40,599 bases of DNA from Mnemiopsis leidyi. Taxonomy: Eukaryota > Ctenophora > Tentaculata > Lobata > Bolinopsidae. The translations under genes were made by a program, and so were the position numbers. This document shows, piece after piece, positions 21,601-29,072 of the stretch. The notes under the pieces were generated by a model that was given only the letters and a program-made list of their open reading frames with translations, was not told the origin of the DNA and made no database searches. Positions within the stretch are counted from its first letter, which is position 1. Each line of letters begins with the position of its first letter. Location: the NCBI GenBank assembly GCA_000226015.1, contig JH152712.1, forward strand, positions 4,363-44,961, written 5' to 3'.

Positions 21601-23631
21601 ATCCACACTAGTAAACCTGTGTCACATAGAAATCAAAAAATTTTTAATTGCTACTAGGTATACAACCGATCAATTTATACAAATTTAATAAATTAATAAA
21701 ACATTAATTCATTACAAATATCAGAGCGAAATCAAATCAAAAACACAAAAAATCAGAAACACGAAAATTTCTAGACAAATCCGGTCAAAGACAGTTTTTA
21801 ACTGAGGAATTATTGATTTGTACATTCATTTGGTTCCAAATCCGCTTTTCGCCTGATAAAAAAGTAGTGTTTTAAGAGGGAATCGGCATTCGATAACAAG
21901 CTTGAAATGGTTTTAGAAATCTCAACAAAAACCCTCTAGTTCCCAGAGTATCATGACTTAACACAGACAATAGAACGTTACCCCGCACCACCATGTAATC
22001 ACACTCCTCGCGTACCCCACGTGCTCCCATCTTAGCTACAAACCAAAAAAACACGAAACATTGCTTCGTTTTTCCGCGCCATGACCCTCTCATTACCTGA
22101 CATAATGACTGTCTAATTGCTGGATAATTGTGCAACTAAGTGGTGGTTGATGTCTGATATAGATTCAAGTAAACTAGATGTTTAAGATCTGGACATGGTT
22201 CTTGAATATAACGTTTAAAAAGCTGTGTAAATTTAAGCTGTATAAACTACTGTATAGCTGACAGCACGGAAAATTCCCGCTAATTCTGGGATGTGTAAGA
22301 AATAAAGGTTTATTTTAGCATTTTTTAAAGATGTGTCCGGGCTGTTAACATGAAGTTTGAAGGTGGTGGCGTTATTGAATTTAAGTACTTGAATTCATAG
22401 TGTCATAACTGTTTTCTAACATTCCAGGACTCCACGAATCAAAATAACGCTCATTTTTCACAAACACATTAGTATAGTCTATTAAGTTTGAAAAATGAGC
22501 AACCTTGATTATGATTTATCAATGGTGGTCCGTTTAAACGGTTCATTTTTCTTTGACTCTTTTTGTTGTCAAATGGACAATGTTGACTTAAAAAGTTAAG
22601 AGCTGGTGGTGTAGTGGTTTGCTTCTCGGCTCCCACGCAGGAGGTCGGGGGTTCAAATCCCGTATCCGCCAGTCCTAGAGAAGTGCGCTAAGGGCATTTG
22701 CCTATGCAACCTTCTTCGGTCGACTCAGCCGAATGATCGGGAAACCGTGATTGAGGGTTAAATGAGTAGCTGCCCATTGCAGCGAAGTCTCGGGCGATAA
22801 AAGTATGGTACACACTACCTTAACCGTCACTGGCGTGTATGTATAATTGTACATTCGGCCTCCTGTAATTGGCCGTTACACTTGTGTAACATGTGGCTGT
22901 TGGAGTGTCCGAATTAAAATAAGTATGAGATAAAAAAAAAGACGGCCACGCTAGACCCAATCTTTGGGTTTTGTAAAATGAACCCTCTATGATGTCTTTG
23001 TTAACCAATACAAAGATACAGGATACAAAATTCCCAAATGGTGTCTATTTAAACTCTTGACCCCTTCTGACACATATTCTACTGCTCCTGAACCTCAGTG
23101 TCAAAGGTTCTACTGCTCCTGAACCCCAGTGTCAAAGTTTCTATTGCACCTGAACCTCAGTGACACATCTTCTATTGCAGGTTCTAATGCGTTTTAGTCC
23201 GGAATGCACGTTCGCGATGGGAGGTGGCGGTAAAGGAGGCCGGACTGAGCCGTTAGCTAACATAGAGGAGGATGAGGAAGAATATGGAGCGTGCGGGTTT
23301 ACCGCTTCAGACTGCGAGGAACTGTTACAGCAAGGTGGGCATTAGAAGATCTTCAGCGTCACCTACAGTTTAAGATGATCCCATTTAGAAAAAGGGGATC
23401 AATCCCGCTCATTAACTTGAACATCGTTAAAACTATATTTTACATCTGACATCTACAATCTTCCTGGGTACACCTGTAAATGTATATTTGTTTGTTCACA
23501 CTTCACACTCTCCTCCACAATTATCACGATTATTTCTAACTGAAACCCTGTGTTCAGGTGTAAAGCCGTGGGACGATGACGCTGCTGACGTGCTAGGAGT
23601 ACTGAATGGAGATTGGGGTGACCTCAGCTGA
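609..23631 (+). CDS. CCCH zinc finger / Cys-rich / leucine-rich-repeat protein, ~19 exons, 816 aa
   Basis: Exons: 609-776, 929-1099, 1213-1310, 1569-1622, 1857-1990, 2250-2356, 2869-2981, 3272-3392, 5270-5450, 5828-6006, 6202-6360, 6494-6621, 6785-6900, 7083-7231, 14526-14631, 16117-16279, 16463-16538, 23181-23334, 23558-23631. All introns are GT-AG, phases agree, and the total is 2451 nt. Residues 10-28 and 33-51 are two CX7CX5CX3H zinc fingers, suggesting RNA binding. Residues ~57-440 look all-helical and I do not recognise them. Residues 443-481 form a dense C6-8/H module. Residues ~540-700 are leucine-rich repeats with the Cys/Asn spacing of AMN1/FBXL proteins. The tail is acidic, with possible CK2 sites (SESSDDD) and the end GDWGDLS. 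Exon 4 (54 nt) is symmetric and could be skipped. Introns 14 and 17 (exons 14-15 and 17-18) contain antisense genes. The function is inferred only as an RNA-binding or adaptor protein. Exons 4-5 are the least certain. Confidence 0.8.
3830..4159. mobile_element. Pogo/mariner-type MITE, ~330 bp, in the intron after exon 8
   Basis: The element begins CAGTCATTCCCCGATTTACC and its other end, read on the minus strand, is CAGTCATCCCCCGATTTACC. The terminal inverted repeats match at 21 of the first 23 bases. Each end is flanked by TA, the Tc1/mariner/pogo target site. Degenerate copies of the 'cggtaaatcggg' motif recur inside. There is no transposase reading frame, so it is a non-autonomous element. 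The CAGTC..CCC ends resemble Tigger/pogo termini. Confidence 0.75.
4162..4256. repeat. Tandem duplication of ~45-50 bp
   Basis: Two adjacent copies share 'tataactt.tttctcccctg' followed by 'cattrgcttaaacaatgaat'. They sit directly beside the right end of the MITE. This is a simple local duplication. Confidence 0.6.
6202..6360 (+). other. Cys-rich zinc-ribbon-like exon of the CCCH/LRR gene
   Basis: This exon encodes residues 443-495. Metal ligands visible are C-x6-C-x7-C-x4-C-x2-CC-x10-C-x2-H, ending CYGHMLFF. From memory, the CRxCC...DCxGHxLxF layout recalls the C-terminal tail of DUS1-like tRNA-dihydrouridine synthases. No dihydrouridine synthase barrel is present in this gene. The zinc binding is inferred from the ligand pattern. 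Confidence 0.5.
8149..8976 (-). CDS. Coiled-coil, tail-anchored membrane protein, 169 aa, 3 exons
   Basis: Exons on the minus strand: 8976-8790, 8683-8495, 8282-8149 (510 nt including the TAG stop). An in-frame TAG upstream of the ATG at 8976 supports the start. Residues 1-62 are basic and proline-rich (KPPKLNPPKL). Residues ~64-88 are a charged coiled coil (EEKLKGYEEKIEQYEKRIKE). Residues ~133-153 form one hydrophobic membrane helix (GILLVSICIGALAFLGVTWL). A short polar tail, NSDVTDSNTGFID, follows. No signal peptide is seen, so a tail-anchored topology with the N-terminus in the cytosol is inferred. The gene lies antisense inside the 7.3-kb intron of the CCCH/LRR gene. I do not recognise the family. 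The donor of intron 2 (GTTAGA) is weak, but phase is kept. Confidence 0.6.
9687..9692 (-). terminator. Poly(A) signal of the DEG/ENaC gene
   Basis: AATAAA reads on the minus strand about 47 nt beyond the TGA stop at 9741-9739. It is the only canonical signal close to this stop, so a short 3' UTR is inferred. Confidence 0.55.
9739..11674 (-). CDS. DEG/ENaC (ASC family) sodium channel subunit with PAN/Apple-like insertion, 604 aa
   Basis: Exons: 11674-11655 (start, 20 nt) and 11533-9739, with a 121-nt GTAAGT..TTTCAG intron; 1815 nt in total. A TAA stop lies in frame 6 nt upstream of the ATG. Family hallmarks: TM1 at ~26-48, the post-TM1 motif FPAITICN (72-79), the palm cysteines, CHEPC (477-481), and the TM2 signature ELGGVLDLFVGIS (551-563) with the G-x-S selectivity filter. 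Such subunits form trimeric, amiloride-sensitive plasma-membrane Na+ channels gated by peptides, acid or stretch. Oddities: a six-cysteine PAN/Apple-like segment (368-439) is inserted in the ectodomain; a Lys/Arg-rich loop (114-134) carries a furin-type RNKR site; and the N-terminus is very short, with DY where the family has HG. The gene is antisense in an intron of the CCCH/LRR gene. The ligand is unknown. Confidence 0.9.
10220..10450 (-). other. PAN/Apple-like domain within the DEG/ENaC ectodomain
   Basis: Residues 368-439 read C-x24-C-x3-C-x5-C-x11-C-x23-C, with CVYFNW after the fourth cysteine. This is the six-cysteine layout of Apple/PAN modules (C1-C6, C2-C5, C3-C4 pairing expected). 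PAN modules bind proteins or glycans. It falls between the family's CKCYPWY block and the ECSL...CHEPC block, where ASICs have only about ten residues. Confidence 0.65.
11675..14525. other. Rest of the 7.3-kb intron, non-coding
   Basis: I find no further convincing exon on either strand between the DEG/ENaC start and the acceptor of exon 15 (CTAG before 14526). Small open frames here lack splice-site support or conserved features. It contains a 32-bp triplet repeat at 13452-13546. Confidence 0.5.
13452..13546. repeat. Tandem repeat, 32 bp x 3
   Basis: Three copies start at 13452, 13484 and 13516. They share cgtataarcac.aattrggag followed by ttacttaatct, and the last is the most diverged. Confidence 0.7.
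14692..14757. repeat. Tandem repeat, 16 bp (gtatccctaactgact)
   Basis: 'gtatcc' recurs at 14708, 14724 and 14740 with a strict 16-bp period. It lies just downstream of exon 15 of the CCCH/LRR gene. Confidence 0.65.
16828..16872. repeat. 19-bp inverted repeat (hairpin)
   Basis: The left arm AACGGGCTCACTGCCAGTA matches the reverse complement of the right arm, AACGGGCTCCCTTCCAGTA, at 17 of 19 positions. The loop is about 7 nt. It is intronic and its role is unknown. Confidence 0.6.
17535..18683 (-). pseudogene. Beta-sandwich + sushi gene, copy A, first exon interrupted
   Basis: Exons equivalent to copy B are 18683-18118 (containing a 122-bp insertion), 17978-17778 and 17593-17535. The sushi exon is intact: CEDAISSDPKV and four cysteines ending at GATQC. 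The beta-sandwich exon is split by the insertion at 18457-18578, which brings an in-frame stop right after EEETMIEG and shifts frame (122 nt). Unless the insertion is spliced out, which I cannot show, this copy cannot encode the full protein. The sushi and C-terminal exons remain open, ending in ASFLECAL. An upstream signal-peptide exon was not found. The gene is antisense in an intron of the CCCH/LRR gene. Confidence 0.55.
18457..18578 (-). mobile_element. 122-bp poly(A)-ended insertion in copy A
   Basis: Compared with copy B the extra DNA is exactly bounded. On the minus strand it ends in a run of seven A, as a retroelement 3' end would. It also contains a duplicated 'gattgagggttaa' block. 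Nineteen bases (18546-18564) are identical to the body of the tRNA-derived SINE at 22746-22764. The rest does not match that SINE, so it may be a 3' fragment of a related element. Confidence 0.5.
20097..21105 (-). CDS. Secreted-type beta-sandwich (Methyltransf_FA/FAMeT-like) + sushi protein, copy B, partial at 5' end
   Basis: Exons: 21105-20662, 20502-20302 and 20143-20097. The first starts after TTTGCAG. A weaker alternative donor at 20674 keeps the same phase. The first exon encodes about 145 residues, W-L-P-V-V-K then alternating strands, ending WNRDVTQIKFEKYDDASDYF. I associate this pattern with the farnesoic-acid O-methyltransferase-type (FAMeT) beta-sandwich domain common in secreted invertebrate proteins; it is not itself an enzyme signature. 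The second exon is a sushi/CCP domain with four cysteines (CED...VTCS...VTCNDG...ATQC). The third adds a short tail, VHPVSLTFLMYPHFL. No start codon or signal-peptide exon was identified, so the 5' end is missing. It is antisense in an intron of the CCCH/LRR gene. Confidence 0.6.
21206..21243. repeat. 19-bp direct duplication
   Basis: 'atcatgaaatttgtattgc' occurs twice in direct succession. Confidence 0.7.
22449..22502. repeat. Inverted repeat, 12-15 bp arms
   Basis: GCTCATTTTTCA pairs with TGAAAAATGAGC about 30 nt later. The pairing extends to GTTTG with a two-base offset. It is intronic, with no known role. Confidence 0.55.
22600..22830 (+). mobile_element. tRNA-derived SINE
   Basis: The head is tRNA-like. 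It has an A box TGGTGTAGTGG (22607-22617), a B box GGTTCAAATCC (22650-22660), and a stem CTGGTGG/CCGCCAG (22603-22609, 22666-22672). The tRNA fold is imperfect because the T stem has a mismatch and the spacing to the acceptor strand is two bases too long, so it is not a functional tRNA gene. A non-tRNA body of about 150 bp follows (gcgctaagggcatttgcc ... ctcgggcgataaaag). The head resembles tRNA-Glu-type sequences. The 3' boundary is approximate. Confidence 0.65.
23060..23180 (+). repeat. 31-bp minisatellite ending in the exon 18 splice acceptor
   Basis: Units start at 23078, 23109, 23140 and 23171, exactly 31 bp apart, beginning 'tctaYtgc'. The last, truncated unit is 'tctattgcag', which is the 3' splice site of exon 18 (23181). 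Each full unit also carries an internal AG ('ctcagtg'/'cccagtg') after a pyrimidine-rich stretch. Confidence 0.75.
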
Positions 23632-25404
23632 GATTCCCCAGAATCTGGCTACATGGGGGCGTGTGTGTGTGTTGCCTGAGCGACTCATGGGCGTGTATCG
23701 GTAACTTTACCAGCGTGGGGGTGTTCCCTAGGCAACCTCATGCTAGCTACAATGGAGTGTAAACTGTGTGTTTTTGTGTGTCGAATGTGGACTATTAACT
23801 TATTAGTGTACTACTTATTGACTATGTAAAATTAGATTTTAAATGGTGTTTAAAACAAAGTGTATTCATGTGGTAGTATAATGGGTTTAGAAATGTAATG
23901 GCCCTCAAATTTCGAGTTTCGCTACATAACTCGACTCCTCGATCAAGATCAATTTATTGTATGCTTTCTTTTAATTTTAAGTTGATCCAATCTTCAGTTT
24001 TAACCAAATTTTTGTTATAAACTTAAAGTTTGCTGACTTAACTTTTGTACCGCATGCAAATTTTGATAACTTATTACAACTTTCGTCTTACAAGAGTGAA
24101 GACTCTACCACTATATCAAAATTTTGATAACTTATTACAACTTATAAAGAAAACTATATAACCGATTTATCAAAATTGATTCAAGTATACCTCCCTATCT
24201 TTAAATTCTTAAATATTTCAGTGCACTTAAACTATTATTGTACCTTATTTAGTATAAAATCTCAGCAAAGTATTTCTGGGATTTGAAGCTGTGGTTTTCG
24301 TTGGTTTGGCTAGCACTAATGATTATGTGAAATGTGTTTTGACACATTTTAGTTGATAAATTTTATCGCAAGTTTCCTGCTGGTGATTTTCATGAAATTG
24401 TTAATGAAATTTGGCTGTCAATTGGGTATTTGTGCATAATTCATTATTGCCAACAGTGGCAACAACGGCCTATTGTCATGTTATTGAAGTTCCAACTTTT
24501 TAGTTTTTTTCGCGCACTTTTTTTAGAAGCCATTCTTTTACACGATGGATTCCCTATGATGTTCATTTTATCGAAAGTTAAATATAATTTCGCAAAGTTC
24601 TAGACGGCAAATTATGTTCTGAACACTTGCATAAATATAAAAGCCATTCTTTTACACGGTGGATTTCCTAAATATAAAACATGCCATTGTTTTCGAGCCT
24701 GGAATCCAGTGTTTAATATCAAATTGATAAAGCAATCTAATCTTATTTTAGGCATTTTCTTGCAGAATTGATATAATACTATCGATGAATTGCTAATTAT
24801 TCGACTAGCGTGCACTCACTTTCTAATTTATTTTCACATTAAACTTAGGTGGGTAGGAGTGTCGAATGCAAGAATCACATTTTGTTACAATGTTAGTATT
24901 CTATGTCCTATTTGACCGTTTTCATGAGAGTTTTCAAGAAGATATTTAAATGTTTTATTTGACTTTTTTCATAAACATTGGCCTTGGATTTCTTACATGT
25001 TCATTTAGGATTATATGATGAATTCGATGATCTTTAAGCTCTATTTTATACACTTTTGAAGTAAAGTTAATCTTATTACTATAGGGACATTGTTGTTTTC
25101 ATTTTCTATGCGAACAAATAATCAAACAAGCATTGTCTCCAATATCAAAAAGCGAAACAAAAACTCCAAGATCTATGGAGTTGTGATCCTTAGCACTTAG
25201 TCAGTTCCGTAGTGTAGAGGAGAACAACCAGATGCGGCAACTAGCTCACCGTGGTTCCTCAACGTCTGAAGTGGGTTATCATTATCATATCACTATCAGC
25301 TGTAGCTCAAGGGAGTTACTTTATCAGTTTCATTTATGCCAGTAATTCATTGACGTAAAATCATGGCACTTTAGTATTCTAAATCTAAATTCCTGCTGGA
25401 TGTC
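23632..25404. other. Intergenic region between convergent genes
   Basis: This stretch lies between the stop of the CCCH/LRR gene and the stop of the minus-strand glutaredoxin-like gene, so it should hold both 3' UTRs. I see no exon. It contains two pairs of direct repeats: 'aaattttgataacttattac' near 24058 and 24117, and 'gccattcttttacac.gtgg' near 24530 and 24643. Confidence 0.5.
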
Positions 25405-27760
25405 CTAAGTCCTAATCTGTATTTTCACCTTTCCATCGTGAGCTAGATAAGGAGTGAAGGTTGTATCCGCCAATCTCCCTTTGTACAGCTTGATCTCGTC
25501 GTGGGTGTAGAAGTCGTTAATCTCGTACAGCTCAATGTCTTCCTTCGCTACTCCTGCAGCAGTTATTGGTGTCCCCTCACTCTCGGTTTAAAATATGTGT
25601 AATTTTTGCATTGGAGCATTTCTCAATTGACTATTGTATTATTTGGTATGAGAACTGTGTTGGCTGCTAGCATCCACTATGGGCTGTTTCGAAGTAAACA
25701 GTACACAGCATCTTAGGATTTCATTATACAGGTACCATCCTAGTAGTTGAGCTACGTCATTAGAGTATTCCCTATAGTTTAGTGTCCTATCAATGCTAAT
25801 AGTGCTACTTTCTAGTAGAGTTCAGGTCGAGTCAAGCCTAAAGTTACATGAAAACCTACCAACTTCAGCAAGACAATCCTTGGCATTGAAGCAGTGGGGA
25901 CATCGAGTTTTGGAGAGAATGAAGTATTTCCCGCCTTTTGATCGGGCGGTTCCTTCGTCCACAAAATCGATAGCTGCTTGCTTTATCTGCTGCAGATACC
26001 TGTTGAAATTAAAACGTAGTTGAAAGTAAAACGTAGTCGGTCTTACTTGTTTTAATTTTATAACATTACCACAACGATTGCAACATTGTAGTGCCAACTG
26101 CAGAGTGCAGAGGGTACATTACTTATCACCTACATTCTGAAGTTGTTTAGTGATTCCACTTAAAGTTAAAAGTTCAAAGACTTTGTAAAGTTCAACTTTG
26201 CTGAATCCCTAACGAACTGTTGAACTTGAACTAATGGTGTGGGTTAGGGGTTTGGTAAGCTTTTGGGTTCCGGTCAGGGTTTCTAGGTTTGTATGATACT
26301 GTGTAGTGTGTATCACAAATCAGATTCAGTCCGTTGGGGATTAAGTTCTACTACGTAAGCATGCCCTATACCTACATGTAATATCCGGGGATAGAGCCGG
26401 TGACGTAAGCAGCCCGCACTCCTTGACCGGTGTAGTAGTAGTGTCTGGTATCAGTGTATCCTCCAACAAACTGAAGTTATCGTCACTATCAGTCAAAACT
26501 GGAAATTTGAAATGGCTCTTGTGTGCTCGAAAGCCGGAAAGCGTGATTTACGCTCAGTTGTTTACAAAATCGCAAAGGATATTTGAACTTAAACTTGTTC
26601 CTCACTGTAAGTGTAAAGTCCGGTATTTGTAGAATTTATTTTATCCTCTTAGCCTAACACTTACAGAGTTTGAGGTGTGATTTACCCTTTTAGATTCTAT
26701 TGCATTCTCTTATTTACAGAGCCAGAGGTGCGCATTGCCCTACCTGCTTGTTGATGAAGACTTGAGGCACAGTTTTCATCTGACTGTGCTTACAATAAGC
26801 GTAGTTAATGATCTCCATCTTGTTCTCCATGTTATCCAGATCGTCAATAACTATGTCACTCTCGGAAAATCCTGTCAAGTTTATCTTACTGTGAGTGTGG
26901 TCAAAACGTTTTATTACTTTTACTATCAGCACGTATTTCAAATTCAGTCAAGTTTAAATATAAAACTTATTTCTCATAGTTATATTCGGGCTCTACAAAT
27001 GGCAATGCTACAAATACAATGAACAGTTGTTACACTTGAAAACTTTTAGTCCTAGTCCTAGTCCTAGTCCTAGTCCATGTTATCTGCATGATTCATTTCA
27101 AAGTCTCCAATTCTCGCTCTACCTACCCATCTTCTGAATGACAGTCTTGGCCCTGGTGCACCACCCGCAGTAGGAGAGTCCGATCAAGTAGACTTTACTT
27201 TTGGAGATCTTCCCTTCAACGTACTTTGCAGCTTCCGGGTCTAGATTGGAGCAATCCGCCTCCCATTTTAGATTTCTGGAAGTGTAAGTGTGGTATTGTT
27301 CACTGCTTTTCTGTCATTGTATTCATGTGCCAGTATTTGTAGAAGTAAAAGTAAAACAAATCTAAAAGACTCAAGACTGTGTCCCTGTGTCTGACGAGGA
27401 TCAGACAGAAGGGTACGCAATTTTTATTCAATTAGTTTTAACAGTAACACTGTCAAAACAAATTATTACAGAGTACTGTTGGAATTGGATGAAATTCAAG
27501 TTTAACTTTAAGTTTGGCACGCTCACGTGTACTGTGAGACAGGTGTGGCGTGCGAGACGGAGACATGTGAGATGGAGACATGTGAAACGAAGACATGTGA
27601 GCTGGAGACATATAAGCTGGAAACATGTAAGACAGAAACATGTGAGACAGAGACATGTGAGACGGAGACATGTGAGCTGGAGACTTATGTTTAGTAAAAC
27701 TTACTCAAGTGGCACTGCCTGTGACAGTCCGATCAATGCAACCAATACGACGAACTTCAT
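25405..27760 (-). CDS. Secreted/ER double glutaredoxin-like protein, 238 aa, 6 exons
   Basis: Exons: 27760-27705, 27275-27127, 26871-26744, 26470-26376, 25999-25860, 25553-25405 (717 nt). Residues 1-16 are a signal peptide (MKFVVLVALIGLSQA). Domain 1 (about 44-120) has the redox motif CGWC (55-58), the cis-proline strand TVPQVFINKQ (102-111) and the glutathione-site VGGYTD, all in glutaredoxin order. A linker rich in Tyr/Gly follows. Domain 2 (about 166-238) has CPHC (176-179) and a cis-proline candidate TFTPYL, but stops before any GG motif. The family catalyses thiol-disulfide exchange with glutathione. Export to the secretory pathway is inferred from the signal peptide, whereas most glutaredoxins are cytosolic or mitochondrial. 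No retention signal such as KDEL is seen (the end is KIQIRT). All junction phases agree. Confidence 0.85.
27049..27077. repeat. (CCTAGT)n microsatellite
   Basis: There are about four and a half perfect hexamers of 'cctagt' in the intron before exon 2 of the double glutaredoxin gene (minus strand). Confidence 0.75.
27547..27690. repeat. 15-bp minisatellite carrying ACATGT
   Basis: There are about nine units of roughly 15 bp of the form 'gagacatgtgagmyg', spanning intron 1 of the glutaredoxin-like gene next to its exon 1 donor. Most units contain the palindrome ACATGT. The strand is strongly purine-biased. Confidence 0.75.
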
Positions 27761-29072
27761 TGTAAAGTCACTGTTCTTCGCTAGTATCGAGAAAAAGAAG
27801 AATCGGAATAGAAACCAGGTGAAGTTTGATAGCTTAAGTATTCTCGTAAAAGTCACAGATGGACGTTGTGCCAATGAGATTAAAAGTTTGAAAAGGAGAG
27901 CTCTCTTTTTGCAAGAAGGTGTTAATAACAACTTTTTCATTCAACTTTGCGTTTCATAGAAGCTTGATAACTAACTAACTCGCGTCAGAAACAAAGTTCC
28001 CTTATTACCACATGGCCCAGGATTCGGTTCCGTGAATCATGACATATAGAGTTAGAATAACGTGCACTGGATAAAAATTTCCAGGTTTTGGCACTTCAAA
28101 GTCGTGTCTAGTACTTCTATTTCTAATGTAAATCTTGTTAGCTCCATGGTCGAACTATACTGAACACTTTTTATGTTGTTCTCCTGAATGAGTATAGCTA
28201 TAATAGTGGAATTTTCATGTTTCCAGATTGTGGAACTGGACTGAGCAGGTCACTACTAATAGTAATAATAGCGTGCTTAAACTTTTAGAATAACTATAAG
28301 GAAGGGAGATGAGAGGAGGCGATATAATTGATATTATAAATTTGGCTAGATTTAGAACTTAAAGTTAAATGCAGGGCATTGCTGTCAGAATCAAACGTTC
28401 ATAGCCAACTCAAAGGCAAGTAGCAACTGGTAGTATAGGTCAGAGGAGCTTGTTGCTTGATGATATAAGATAGTAGTTGAAAACATTTGTGCAAAATTCT
28501 GGTACATTTTGCATCATGCATCAGGCATCAGCTACCAAGTTACACATATCGAAATGAGGATTACAGTCTTGAAAATAGTTTGTAATGTATATATTTTGAA
28601 TTTGAAATGCATAATTATAATCATTTGTAAAATTCATAAGATTCACTCTTAAAACATCAGACAAAAAGTCAGTAAAAATGAAAGTGACTCTTAACTTTCT
28701 TCCAAAGTTTTATTAGTGTTGATAAATTTTTAGAAAAGTATCCGTTTGAATTAAACATGGCATGACGTTATGAAATTTTCAAAAAAAAAGTTTTGGAAGT
28801 TAACTCACTATCATTATCAAATTATAATCAATATTCAAAAAACATTTTGACGCATAATAATTCAAAGTTAAACTCCATATTTAGGGCTTAACTTTAAGTT
28901 CAAGTTTAGAGTTAAACTTCAAATTTTGACTTAAAAATTCACCCAGCATGCATTAATGTGCATTTGTTGCTCTCAAATCATGACATAAATGCTTCATTAA
29001 ACTTTTCCTCAGAAAAAGTTACAGAGTTATAAGAATGCCCTGTTTCAGTCTTTCTTAAGCAACTTTGTCTCT
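27761..29072. other. Intergenic region
   Basis: This stretch is upstream of the double glutaredoxin gene and downstream of the Jupiter/HN1-like gene. It is AT-rich. I find no exon, clear TATA box or mobile element. Confidence 0.5.

Noticed and set aside
22603-22672. Possible functional tRNA gene
   Set aside because: The T stem is mismatched and acceptor pairing needs two extra bases. A SINE body follows directly, so it was called a SINE head.
27387-27959. 190-codon plus-strand frame with RRHVRWRHVKRRHV-like repeats
   Set aside because: The repeats are the 15-bp minisatellite read through. The frame lies across intron 1 and the signal-peptide exon of a minus-strand gene.
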